Positions 51,860-63,578 of a stretch of DNA of 64,000 nt are shown piece after piece; position 1 is the first letter of the stretch, and every line of letters starts with the position of its first letter. The stretch is from Bathymodiolus brooksi (taxonomy: Eukaryota > Mollusca > Bivalvia > Mytilida > Modiolidae): positions 49,089,085-49,153,084 of the forward strand of contig OY804585.1 of NCBI GenBank assembly GCA_963680875.1, read 5' to 3'. A model generated the notes under the pieces. That model did no database searches. It was not told where the DNA came from and worked only from the letters and a program-made list of their open reading frames with translations. The position numbers and the translations under genes are program-made.

Positions 51860-53480
51860 ATTCAAGCAAATTTATTTCTTTGATATAATTAGGCTTTTAA
51901 TTTTATCAAATTTCAACAACTTGGACATGAAACTTAGTTTTGGGAACCAAAAGTATACACCTTACTTTCTGTGAATTATCACTATAATGGAAAATCAGTA
52001 TGTATTTTTCAAATAAAAGCTTTCTATTTAAAGAAGCTTCATTTCAATTGCACTTTTAGTTTGGATCCTGTAAGTATAATATATAATTATAAACAAGGTT
52101 TTGAAGAAATGATATGAATATCCATTGAAATTTTCAAGTTTCAGAACTTTTTTTTATATATGACTACAAAATTTTACTGAAAATTTCAGAAATGTCCTAA
52201 AATGCATATTTTAGACCATGGCTAAATGAAAATCATTTTCAATTCCTTTATGCAAACAAGTTTATATCTTGGGTACTGGAAATACATTACATAAATAAGG
52301 TTAAAAGTACTTTTCAATAAGTTTGAACATAACACTTTGTTATGGGAGCCAAAATTATATCTTCCTGTCTGTGAATTATCACCATAGTGGAAAATCAGTA
52401 TGTATCTTTTATATAAAAAGCTTTCCATTTAAATAAGTGTCATTTCAGTAGCATTTTTAGTTTGGATCCTGTAAGTATGATACATAAACAAGGTTTTTAA
52501 AAAATAATATGAAGATCCATAGAAATTTGCAAGTTTCAGAAACTTTTCTATATATGTGACTATAAAATTTTACTGAAATGTCCTGAACTGCATATTTTAG
52601 ACTATGACTAAATGAATATCGTTTTCAATTTCCTTATGCAAACCAAGTTTATTTCTTGACTATTCTAAAAACATTACATTAACTAGTTTTTTACTACATT
52701 TCAACAATTTTGGACATAATTTTTAGTTCAGGGAGCCAAAATTATACTTTACTATCTTAGAATTATCAACATAGACATGATAGAGCGAAATCAATATGTT
52801 TTTTTCATATAAACGCTTTCTATTTAAAGAATTGTCATTTGAACTGCTTTTTATCCCCTCGCCAACGAAGTTGCCAAGGGATATAGTAACGCTACCGTCC
52901 GTCCGTCACATCCTTGTGAACACTCTAGAATCAACATCCTTCAATGGATTTTGACCAAACTTGGTACATACTTAGTCCTTAAGAGAATCTGGAACCCTAT
53001 TGATTTTCAAGGTCGTATGTCAAAGATCAAGGTCACAGCCTAAATTTTTTACCGCATAACATCCTTGTGAACACTAGAATCAACATCCTTCAATGGATTT
53101 TTGACAAAACTTGGTACATACTTAGTCTTTAAGATACCGAAACCTTATTGATTTTCAAGGTCATAGCCTTATAGGTCAAAGGTCAAGATAACCGGGTCAA
53201 AATTTTACCACATAACATCCTTGTGAACACTCTAGAATCAACATCCTTCAATGGATTTTGACCAAACTTGGTACATAATTAGTCCTTAAGAGAATCTGGA
53301 ACCCTATTGATTTTCAAAGTCAAAGGTCAAGGTCACCGGGTCAAATTTTTAGGCAAGGGGATACGCCACGCTTTGCCCTTGTTTAGTTTGGATCTTGTAA
53401 GTATGATTTATAAACAAGATTTTTAAGAAATAATGTGAAGATCCATAGCAATTTGCATGTTTCACAGTGTGTGAATTTAA
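51860..53480 (+). repeat. ~400-bp tandem repeat, three diverged units
   Basis: Shared landmarks recur in order: 'aaatcagtatgta', 'gctttc(t/c)atttaaa', 'tttagtttggatcctgtaag' (52055, 52456), 'ttgcaagtttcaga', 'ttttactgaaa', 'gcatattttaga'. The landmark ttggatcctg recurs 401 bases apart, then as ttggatcttg at 53388 after an inserted repeat of about 530 bases. Units differ by 10-20 % by eye, so the array is old. Confidence 0.75.
52848..53382 (+). mobile_element. 'tatcccctcgccaac' repeat inserted in unit 3 of the tandem array
   Basis: It starts atcccctcgccaacgaagtt and ends 'aaggggatacgccacgctttgcccttg'. Inside are three sub-units of about 170 bases with 'aacatccttgtgaacac', 'catccttcaatggattttgacc' and 'aacttggtacata'. 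A hairpin start plus tandem sub-units is the same plan as the 'tatacccccgctcc' repeat. The uninterrupted array units show where it inserted. Confidence 0.7.
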
Positions 53481-53953
53481 CAGTAGACCGATGGCCCATG
53501 TCTGTGTTAAAATCATGCAGGTTTTTGTAAAATTATCTAAATTTTTTAGGCAAATTACTACAAAAACTGGTAATTTCAGACAAATGTGATTTTGTAGTGA
53601 TTGATATTTGTACTTTTGATTTAGATATTCTGACCAAGGTAATTCTAGAGTAGAAGAAATGAGCAGCCATCACATTTCAACGAAACGGATGAAACTGGAG
53701 AAATCGAGTTCATTTGTGAACCCATTTGAGTATGTTCATTTTGTTAAAGATTAGACATATTCTACATTATGTTTATAGGTAACATTGTCAATATTGTTCA
53801 ACACAGTCACTCGTATAACAGTTTCCTATTAATTATTGTGGCTTGCATAGTGATACTACTAGTAGCTATATTATATAGGGATCATGTTGGCTTCTGCGTC
53901 ATCGTTACATTTTCATCAATCCACAAGCTGAAATGGCCAGTCCTCTTTAGCTA
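53480..53953. other. Left flank of duplication copy 2, no gene supported
   Basis: A 32-codon frame at 53658 (MSSHHISTKRMKLEKSSSF) and a hydrophobic frame at 53769-53966 are open but lack splice or homology support. This sequence does not match the left flank of copy 1. Confidence 0.3.
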
Positions 53954-54205
53954 CTTACGGGAATGAAACCAAACTGGGACAGAATTGACGCACGTCTGGC
54001 GCACCAAATTTTTTCCTGGAACTTTGATGTAATTTTGTTTCTTTATATTGGGTTGTGTAGATGTGTGCTGGATACATGTATATAGATTTGATATTATTTT
54101 GAAAAGCTTTTTCGTTATACAGCTGCACATCAGAACCATATAGCAAAATTTGTTTCGATATTATACACATACACTGTAATAAACAATTATTTTTTATTCT
54201 TACAG

Positions 54206-55039
54206 TCTCTCAATAGATATTACTGAAGAGGGCAGTGATGTTGGTGATGATTCTGATGATGGAGATTTTGAACCTAGCCTCAACTTCACTCTAAGGTTTG
54301 TCATGTTAATTTCATGTTTCAGTTGTAACTTACATACTTGAAATTTTGTCCTAATAACAGAACCATGCATGATCATATGTCATAGGAGCTTTATTATACC
54401 CCCGCTCTACTGGAAGGGGGAGGGGGTATACTGTTTTACCTCTGTCCATCCGTTCGTCCCAAGATGTTCATAACATTTTTCTCAGTAATTATTTATGGCA
54501 GCCATCTGATATTTGATCATAGGCTTCAGAAGGGTCAATCGAAAGTCGCAAACCCGCTGTGTTGTCCATGGTCAAGTCCGGTAGAAGTCCCATCCGATGA
54601 AGGGAAAGACATCAACAACAAATGAAGATCAGGTCTGATTTGGGTAACAGACACCCTGTAACCATTGACCAGCTCGTGATGCCTGCCGTAGAACTTCTTG
54701 AGGGATGACCACAACCTAAAATCTGTCTACAAATCACTCAAATCCTTCATAAAGTGGACTTGTAATGATATGTTTAGTTTGTCATTCACTATACATTCGA
54801 GATATTCATCTTGAATTGAAAGTTAGGGCTCCATAGATCATAATCTCAATTCTATTGTTTTATTCTTGTGAATTACATTGTATGTATTTTTCTACTTCAG
54901 GTGGCAGAGAAGTTACAACAAAAAGACAGCTAGATGGTCTGTGCAGCCTGTTAAAGCTGACAAGTCATATTCCTATGTTCCAAGACTATTAAGGGTCATC
55001 ATTTGTATGAGACAGCAAGATAATGAAGGAATGAATTAA
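54206..55039 (+). CDS. Last two exons of the unrecognised acidic protein (copy 2)
   Basis: Exons 54206-54295 and 54901-55039 have the same splice sites and stop as copy 1. Exon 1 is 9 bases longer (GSDVGDDSDDGDFEP), keeping the frame. Exon 2 differs by one residue (ICMRQQDNEGMN where copy 1 has ICMRLQ). In-frame change is mild evidence of coding constraint. Confidence 0.45.
54391..54515 (+). repeat. 'tatacccccgctc' dispersed repeat
   Basis: The counterpart of 1831-1985, with a shorter G run interrupted by A (gggggaggggg). Confidence 0.6.
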
Positions 55040-55722
55040 CATGTGCAGTTGGAAGTAGATGATCCCAGAAGAATCTCGGTCCATCTTGCACCAATTCCAC
55101 AACCTCCAACTCGGGATGATATTGTAGCATCTCAGAAATCCAGATTTGAAGACCAAGACAAAACAATTGACTATATTGTCGCATAAAATAAATTTAGATT
55201 GACACTCTTTGTTTTTCCTGGTCTAACAGAAGTTCTGCACATTTAGAGCAGAAAAGTACCCAAGTCAGGATAATGGCCATTACAAATTGTCCAATGCACA
55301 ATATTGATAGCTGGTGGCCATTTTGAATTTTCAAATGGTGCAAACAGTAACAACACATGTTAAAGACATTCATAGGAACATATATACCAGATTTCAATTC
55401 AATCCCTTCAGTGGTTCTTGAGAAGAAGTTTCTTGAAAATCGACCAATCAGAATTTTCAAAGTCACATGGTGGCTATGTTTTTTTGACGAATCTGCACAA
55501 AAGTAACAACTCTTGTGTAGGACCTCATAGAAAACATCTCTGCCAAGTTTGGTTTTGAATTATATAAAAGACTGTCAGTCCATTTTAGAAGAAATTGTCA
55601 GTGCTGATGGAACAAAAAATAATAATAAGATGGCAAAACTTTCAAATTAAATTTACAATTCCAACTGACCAACTTGTGAAATTAACAACTCATTAGGGTT
55701 GATTTATTTTTTATTTTTGGTG

Positions 55723-55850
55723 TTTTAACGCCACTTTCAGCAATATTTCAGCTATATCATGGCGACCAGTTTTAGTGGTGGAGGAAGCCAGAGTACCGGG
55801 ACAATCACCGACCATAGGGAAGCAAGTGGTAAACTTTATCATTATAGGGT
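55723..55850 (-). mobile_element. SINE fragment (copy 2)
   Basis: The counterpart of 3875-4000, with an 8-base difference upstream ('tttttatttttggtgttt'). Confidence 0.75.
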
Positions 55851-55887
55851 ATATGGGATAAAATACAAAATATTTCATGAACAAGTT

Positions 55888-56151
55888 TTAATTAAATCGT
55901 CTAGGAATGAAACCCTTGTACTGTCCATATAGATCAGGATACTTGTCCCTAATTTTCCAAGTACAACAGCTTGGGATCACACGTCTGACCCCAGCTCCAA
56001 GTCGGCCATGTGCCCAAATGGTATACTGGCGGTAGGCTGCATACCTATTGGATCTGTTGTAATCCTCATCATGGGGCATTACTACAAGTTCCTCTCGAAA
56101 CATTCTAGCAACCCCCAACACTGCCTCATCAAGGACAATCCGATCAAAGTC
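55888..56151 (-). CDS. P2X7-type cytosolic domain exon (copy 2)
   Basis: Same length, acceptor and stop as the copy at 4039-4302. Only one residue differs ([10 protein letters not shown] against [10 protein letters not shown]). AYRQ, HGRLG and IPSCC are intact. The Gly form is the family's usual residue (P..GQY.GF), so Glu in copy 1 is probably the derived state. A possible first exon with ATG and gtaagt donor lies near 57592-57603. Confidence 0.8.
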   Translation of the reverse strand, partial: DFDRIVLDEAVLGVARMFREELVVMPHDEDYNRSNRYAAYRQYTIWAHGRLGAGVRRVIPSCCTWKIRDKYPDLYGQYKGFIPRRFN

Positions 56152-56640
56152 CTGTAATAAAGACAAGAGATTTAATAAAAACAGAGTAAAGACAGATGGT
56201 TATACATTCATCTAGAAAAATGAGCTCTATTTAAAAAAGAAATATAATTCATTATAAGTGAAATAGTTTGCACAAATTCAGTTTAGAGAAATAAAAAAAA
56301 GTCTTATTTTGGAAGGAAAGATTTTCTCGTGGGACTTTCTTATGACCACAGTTTTATTTCGTTTTTTGTTGGTATATGGGAGAACCATTTTGGTCTTGCA
56401 ATTTTTTTTTATCAATTTACCCCTCAAGCTATTCAATTTTAATTTTATGTTTTTTTTCCTAAAAATTATTTTGATTCTGAATCTTGAAGAAAAAAATTTG
56501 GCTGGACAGGAGAAAAAAATATATTCTGACTTGACATTTTCACAGTATAATCATATACAAAATTTTGAAGAAAAAAAATTATTCCAGCACTTCGCCAATC
56601 TAATTAAAATTAGATCTACGCGCTTGCTCCCTATTTTTGA

Positions 56641-56950
56641 TCTAATTATACCCCCGGTCCCCGAAGGGGGAGGGGGGTATACTGTTTTTCTCAGCAACTA
56701 TTGATGGCAGAAATCTGATATTTGGTCACAAGCTTCACATAGGTATGCCATATCGTGGGAAGCGTTTTGGAACCATCAGATTCCTACTTCCTGTTTGCCG
56801 ACTTAGTTGGTTTTTATCCACATTGAACATATATGCACATTTTTCTCAACAACTATTGATGGCAGAAATCTGGTATTTGGTCACAAGCTTCATATAGGTA
56901 CCCCATATCATGGGAAGTGGCAGGGGTATCATAAGTGAGCATTAGATCAC
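56641..56950 (+). repeat. 'tatacccccggtcc' dispersed repeat
   Basis: The counterpart of 4828-5200, with an internal deletion of about 50 bases after the G run. Confidence 0.6.
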
Positions 56951-57843
56951 AGTTCACCTTGTTTTAATTAGATTGGCACTTCGCCGGAAAATAAGAAAAT
57001 ATGATTTCTGTGGCGTCTGAAAAAAACATTTCTACGGCGAAAAAACGTGACATAGCCCCCTTCAAGGTAAATGGTCAGTCCCATATTATTTTGCTGCAAC
57101 TGTCTTGTGGAACTAGAAGTAAGGTCTCTTTTGTTTCTAATCCAGCCCAAATTTCTCTGAAACATTCCAGTCAATTAACAAATAAAACAACACTGGCTAC
57201 GTCATTCGTTTTCATCAGACATGTATTTCACTGTGTTCTACATGTATTCTGTTTTCATATTGTCGGTAAACTGGCTAAAATAAATTAATTTAACACGTGT
57301 ATCAAAATCTCGGGAAACAACTTCATAACTTATAAGAAGAAAAAAACTAATTTAGTTATTTTTAACGCCGGCAAAAATTTCCGATCGAAAATACGTAGTT
57401 GAGCTTGTCCCCATAGGGTGCCTCCTGGCATGTTTTCAATGGTTATCGTGGAAATATCGGCTGAATCTGTTAAGGCATGTAGTTTTCATCAAAGGAAATC
57501 TATTCCTGATACAGAAATTATTTATTCTACGTCTTTTAGATACAATCGATTCGCAAATAGCTTTTTTCCTCAACTTTTATAGAAACTTACCTCAATATCC
57601 ATGCTGCAGCATCCGGGCTACTGACATAAAAATAGATAAATAGAGTTGGCCTCGCCCAGGTCAGTGCATAATTAATTAGCTTCCGGTAACGATGGTCAGC
57701 TTTTTTAGTCGAAAAAACAACGTTTCGGAGCGTATTCATCAATAATTCGGTGTTTAATCTTCATTTTATGAAGGTCAGTACGGAAATCGACAATAATTTT
57801 GGGTATGAAAAAATTACGCAGCTGGTAGACAATATCCCTTTAA

Positions 57844-59564
57844 AAGTATTTATAATACGCATCGTCTGTAATTGTCAAATGAAAACTATTACAAATTATA
57901 TGTTTACATAATCCTCTCAATTTTATGGCTTCCTACCCTGTAACTTTCTGTGCTTTTAACTAAGAAGCAGAGCTTATGTGTAGCTTTATTGTAGTGCATG
58001 AACGATCGATTACAAAGTGCGATCTTATAAATAATAGCATTAAAACAATTTTGCTCCGTAGCATAGGCCTATTTTTATTTTTTTACGAATTCATGGCATT
58101 GTTCCGATGTCTGTTCTTTTTTTTTTCACATAATTTCGTAGTTCTTCAATTTTCGAAAAAAATCTTTTGTAAATGTGTCTCATTAAAGACGGATCGTTTT
58201 CTCCGATTCGTTTGTTTTGCCATAAGTATATAGAAACAAAACGTAAATCTGCAAAAAGAGATTGTGTAATAAATTCATAAAAGATGTTAAAGTTTACTTT
58301 TAAAGACGCAAGTACCAAAAACAGTGAACCTACCTACTGAACCATACTTTTTGTAATGCTAAAAATTTACTTCATTTATAAAGTAGCTGAAAAAAAATCC
58401 AGAAGGGCTATATAAAATTGAACTATGTCGCCTGCCTCTCAGGCACCGGCTCTTTCTGTCATGTAACTCTCATGGGGTCACTGATCGTACTTGTAAACAA
58501 AAGAGCTGACTGAAATGTGCCTGTTTCTTATATAAAATACATGTCACTTTGCAGTGCATTGTGGTTTCAGCACTAAGAAAAAACATCAAAAGTAAACACA
58601 ATTTTGAAAGTGGTCATTTTCAAACATTCTGTTATTTTATTTAGATGTAATATGTTTTGGTAGATGACCAGAACCATGAAATTTTAAAACCAGCCATTTC
58701 CGGATTTTATATTCGTTTCCATCCCGTATATCGGCCCTGTTTTTACTTCATACGAAAACAGATGACGCCATTTTACTGACAGCAAAAGTTGCCAGATAAT
58801 CGAGAGTATATTAAAATACAAGAATGGCTTTAAAAACAATCTTATGTACAAAGAAATATTTAACTGGGCATTCTTTGAAAATTCCAATCGTCATATGAAT
58901 GAAGGGTTAACACTGTTAATCGCTATATCTGAAAATCGATAATAGCACGAAAACCGATAACACGATGCTAATAATCGAATATTCTTCTACATATTTTTGG
59001 ACAGGAAGAGCTCAGATCACATACTCCATTCATTATTGTATTTTTATTCAATAAAATATTTTAAAAAGTTGTACTTCAATTTTTTATTTCATTAGTTAAC
59101 GATATTTTTTTTTTGATAGCGTGACGTGTTTTGTTGGTTATGCATGTAGTTTGTTGACATCCTAGTTTTAGTAATATTTTGATCTCGGGGTAAAATTTAA
59201 ATGTATAACAAGCTTGCTTGCTGTATTTATCCTTTCTTAAAGACGTAACTTTTTAAGTATCAAAATTTAGAAATCTAATTTTATATGTTTGATGTTGTGT
59301 ATATATATTCACGCAAGAGTCCTCATCCATGATATTGTGCATATGTTTACCATTATCAGCGGTTGTTTATCAGTAACTCCCAGCTCACGTTACTATAAAC
59401 AATGTCATTTCAATGCGCAAGTCTCCCGATCAGGCTGATCGGATGTTACGTCTTTAAGAAAAGAATGTCATTATTCCTACAAAGTAGCGTCAATTTATGT
59501 GTTTTCATCCGTATTTTTACACCCGACATTTTTTTTTTATTGACATGTACAAGGTTACATAATA
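57844..59564. other. 1.7-kb segment specific to copy 2
   Basis: It replaces the 178 bases found in copy 1. The left border is exactly the ccctttaa end of the dispersed block, the right border is 'tagtctctgatcc'. No transposase, terminal inverted repeat or domain was recognised; frames at 57976-58233 and 58684-58887 are unremarkable. Confidence 0.5.
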
Positions 59565-61421
59565 TAGTCTCTGATCCATTCATACACTTTGCTAATACGT
59601 AATATTTTCTTTACAATAGTTTATTTTTGTTAATAAAATAGACGAATTATTGAATAACGATTTATATAAATGAAACGATTAAAATTGATTGCTAAAAAAA
59701 AGTGTTATTATTAAATACCCGGATATGTTAATTTGGATAAGAGAATAGCATTCGGGTCATCGAGGAGTCATGTAGTCTCGTGGTTATAAATGCGAAAACT
59801 TTTCTCAAATTCCCAAGCTAAATAAATGAAATGTGACTTAATGTGTTAATTATATAAATCCTTGCCTTCTGTAAATTTTAATTTTTTATCTAATTCTTAT
59901 TCTTATTATGTAACAATATGGTCAGGTTGTTATTTTCATTGAATGACATCTCAAAATAGATGGCTTCACAGTAGGAGCTCTTCCTGTATATTGGTTACAT
60001 CCTGTATATTACAACTGACAGCCAATGCAGGACAAACAATTTTAATCAGCCATCATTATCATAAAATACTTTATTTTGATGATGACACCTAATTCCCATC
60101 ACCTAATCCAAATTAGTATAGTAGAGGAGTACCGTATTTTTCGGACAATAAATTTTGTTTACAGTATACCTTTATTTTGCTGTAGGTTTATTTCTGAATA
60201 AGAACACTCGTATCATCGATGTTCTTGGTGTTATTTTTTTTTAAATAAAGCAATAACATTTATGTATACTAACAGGGGGTGCAATTCTGGGGAAAACATA
60301 TTCAACATCCGAAAAAAATCAATATTCAATGATTGAAGTGTTAGCGAAAATCAATTCAATATATTGTATTTAATAATAAAATATATACTATAAAAAATGT
60401 ATCTTGTTGAAAAAAATCACAGGGTGGATCGATTTACAATATAAAATTATTATCACAAAATATCTAAATATAGCTATAGCTTTTCTATCAAACACGAGCA
60501 TGCGCACGTGGTTGTAGTAAAAAATGGCGGTTGCAATACATCTCGCAGTAAACGTGTAGAACAAGCTTTTTATACTAAATAAACTGGAAAATAATTTATA
60601 TCGATTTCGTTACTTAATCGATATTTTATTGCAATAATTCATATGAAGCTATGGGTGTTTAAACGTCACTTTTCAACAATATTTCAGTTATATATTGACC
60701 TTTGAGCTACCTTTCCTGGCGCGAATATGGGGCAAGGTAGAAATACACTAGGGTATTTACGTACAAAATAAAGACAAAAATATCTCATATTTATATAAGT
60801 AAGAAAATTTAACTGAACATTTGCATGAATGTTTGTCGGAAAAGGTTGATAGTTTCAGTAAATTTCAACACACAATTGATCAGTCATATTTACGTTACCT
60901 CCTTTTGCATACATCATCAAAATCATTGTAAGTGTAAAATGTAAATGTCTGTAATTCTGTGCTCTCACGGGCTTCTTGATTGATTTAATAAACTATGTTA
61001 TGTTATGTTATGTTATGCTATACATGAACATGCGAAGATATATATTTACACCTAATCATTTTTCAAATTTTTGTTTCAACTTTATTCGTAAAGTCTAATG
61101 CTAATTCCGTCTAGTATGAGATATATACAAAAAATTTTACATGTAAATATTTACGTTGCCGTAAATTTGATGATTGGTGGTCCCGATATTTCAGGTACAG
61201 GTTGAATGCGTGTCAATGATTTGTAATCACATGAAATTAATTTCAGTAATTTCAAATGCAAAAGTTAAATGGGATTGACTGAACAAAGTAAACTGTACGA
61301 CTTTTACGTTTGCACCGGTGGGCATCATTTGTAATTTATTTTAAAAGTCGGTACATGAGTACAACAATAACATAAGCTCTAATGTGCTTTTAAGTCCGAC
61401 ATTAAAAAATATATACATAAT

Positions 61422-62633
61422 CAGAGGCGGATTTAGAGGGGGCGTGCGGGGCGTGCGCCCCCTCCCCCCCCCCCCCTAAAATTCGCAAAGCATATGTTAT
61501 GCAACGTTAATTAAGCAGTTCAACAAACAACTTTTTCATGAATGGTTAACTCGTGACTTGTAAGTCAAAATGAATAGTAATGATATTAGGAGTAAATTTG
61601 GGATATCATTCTAAAAAGCTCTACCAATTGATAAATGATCAGTATACTGTCCGTCCGGATGAAGCTTTTCGTTTTGCCGTTGGTTCATTCATTGAAAACG
61701 TACGATTCGTTCTTGTTTATAGACAAACAAAGGCTAATGTGTATTATATATACCATGGATCTTACGAAGAACTTATTTAAACCAACGAATCCATGTAATA
61801 ACAGATCCTATGATGTCAAAATCATGGAATAATAGACCTATGGCGTCAAAATCATGGAATAACATCAAGATCTTCATGTTAGACCATGCTTTGTTAAAGT
61901 TCACTATTTCTAAGTTGATTATTGCATAAAAACATCAAAGGAAAAATGCGTATTTATGTTACAAGTTAACATTAAAGCTGCATGAAACGATTCTGATCAT
62001 CTAATTTAGTTACGTTAGCTTATCAGAAATCAACAACAAGTTCATGTATTGACAATTTCCGCTTTTGTTTGTCTATAAACAAGAACGGTCGAATCATACG
62101 TTTTCAATGAATGAATCAAACGACGAAAAGAAAAGCTCCATCCGGACGGGCAGCATTAACTAGAACCATCCGAAAGGACAAGCACCGAAAGTACAGATCA
62201 ATTAGTGAAATGAGGAATGCGATAAAACTAAACTAATAGTTCTTTGAAGGGTTAACATACCGTGATCGATCAGTCATGATTTGAACAATTCGCATCACGG
62301 TTGTAAAAGAAAATGTTTACTTTAGGTTCTTATAAGGCATGCCTTCTTATAATCTGACAAAAACTCTGTTAACAATTATCCGGCAAAATTAAGATTCAAA
62401 GTCAAGTTTTTTTGGTCTGATAAAAATGGTGTGGTTGGTTCAAAATTGTCGTTCAAATAAACGTCTGTAATTCCTCAAACCCCAGAGCTTCCGGGACGCT
62501 TCCCCCCTGGATCCCTACCAGAGCTCTGCCTTGGACCCGCTGAGAACCATAAGCGGTCCCCAGACCCCTGGCCTACTCACGCCCCCCCCCCCCCCCCTAA
62601 CCACAAATCCTGGATCCGCCCCTGATTACCCTT
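61422..62633. mobile_element. 1.2-kb foldback transposon with GGCGGAT(C) ends
   Basis: The left end cagaggcggatttagagggg and right end cctggatccgcccctg are inverted repeats. Runs of C occur just inside both ends (61465-61485, 62582-62597). Internal arms of about 100 bases pair at 61640-61745 and 62055-62160 (ccgtccggatgaagc.. against ..gctccatccggacggg). No transposase frame. No convincing target duplication. It abuts the end of duplication copy 2. Confidence 0.7.
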
Positions 62634-62639
62634 ATTATA

Positions 62640-63140
62640 ATCGCTTACTATCCTCTTTTTCTTTCTCGTTTCGTCTGAAATCTAACAACATCATCTCAGA
62701 GGTCAAAAGCCCTCATCCAATCAAACTCGCATCCTCCAACTATTCACTATGAAGCAGCCAGTGGGGAAATATCACCAAATTCATGCAAAGGTAATTATTT
62801 TAATTTATATCAATCATCTTTATTCTCAATAACCATATTCAACGGTACAGATAAGATATAAGGATTAGAAAAAAATGCAGATCACAGGGTTTGAAGCTAA
62901 GGAAATATTTTAGGGGCCAAGTGGGCCCCCACCAAATTAATTTTGGTAGCCCACACAATTTGTTAGGGGCCAATCAGGTGCGCATAGCTCGCCTGCCACC
63001 TCGCTTGCAAGGTGCCCTACGGCAGGGGGTCCGCTGAAGGCCCCCGGAAGCCCTGGGATAAATGGTGTAAAATCCTGCATTCTGGCCATTTCCTGGCAGC
63101 AAAATTGGCCATTCAGAAACTATAATTTAATACAGAAGAT
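62640..63140. other. No gene seen; GC-rich repeat-like patch
   Basis: 62920-63060 is GC-rich with 'ggggccaagtgggcccccacc' and 'ggtgccctacggcagggggtcc', resembling eroded transposon sequence. A weak match to tRNA-type folds was considered but does not hold. Confidence 0.35.
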
Positions 63141-63390
63141 AACAAATTTCCAAAACATTTTTCCTCAAAATAAAATTATTTTACATGCACCAATACACTA
63201 TGACTTCAGAAATTTATAGATGAAGTCAAATTTCGGGGTGATTTAGAGCTTGACATATGGTGGGGATGTTTGTAGCTTGTACATCCTGTAGTAAATGAGT
63301 TTTCATTTTTTTTGTTCTTTGCAATATGTATGTTGTGATATGTATCGACTTTAAATAAAACTTTATTTATTTATTTTATTTATTTATTAC
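63140..63390 (+). repeat. LINE-like 3' tail
   Basis: 'ctttaaataaaactttatttatttatttt' ends with a (ttta)n tail at 63352-63388, preceded by T-rich 3'-UTR-like sequence. No coding part is present. Confidence 0.4.
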
Positions 63391-63578
63391 CAAACCATGC
63401 CAGTTTCACTTTCAGTATCAACTAACCATGGACGGTTTTGATTCCATTCCTTTAAAAATTGTCTAGAGCGTTTGGACTTTTCGTAATCTCTAAAATATTG
63501 TGTTCTCTGTTCATTTTGCCTTTTAAGAGGCCCAGAGTTCCCCAAAAAGAACTGACTTAAATCATCTTGTCGAAACAT
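63387..63578 (-). CDS. Possible N-terminal exon of a transposase-like or zinc-finger protein
   Basis: MFRQDDLSQFFLGNSG is followed by KSKRSRQFLKEWNQNRPWLV and DTESETGMVW. The '(S)R.F...W....PWL......GM.C' pattern resembles the start of TTF-type zinc fingers in hAT-related proteins (ZNF862/KIAA1586-like), where a Cys pair should follow. Here the frame stops after MVW, but 'gtttg|gtaata' could be a splice donor just before the expected Cys. Either a first exon whose gene continues into the repeat-filled region below 63387, or a truncated fragment. Confidence 0.4.
   Translation of the reverse strand: MFRQDDLSQFFLGNSGPLKRQNEQRTQYFRDYEKSKRSRQFLKEWNQNRPWLVDTESETGMVW

Larger units (their letters stand above)
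53954..61421 (+). repeat. Copy 2 of the 8-kb direct duplication
   Basis: The counterpart of 1398-9374. It lacks the 555-bp transposon, the 150-bp piece and the nested LINE block, and has 1.7 kb of its own at 57844-59564. It ends exactly where a GGCGGAT-type transposon begins. Gene content is as in copy 1, with open frames kept. Confidence 0.9.

Noticed and set aside
1398..61421. Whole window explained as two merged haplotypes
   Set aside because: Only 8 kb is duplicated, flanks differ on both sides of each copy and the genes between occur once. An assembly error is still possible but is not the simplest reading.
62930..63060. tRNA-like or structured RNA in GC-rich patch
   Set aside because: Short complementary words exist (caggtgcg, ggtgccc), but no consistent fold or box elements are seen; it looks like eroded transposon sequence.
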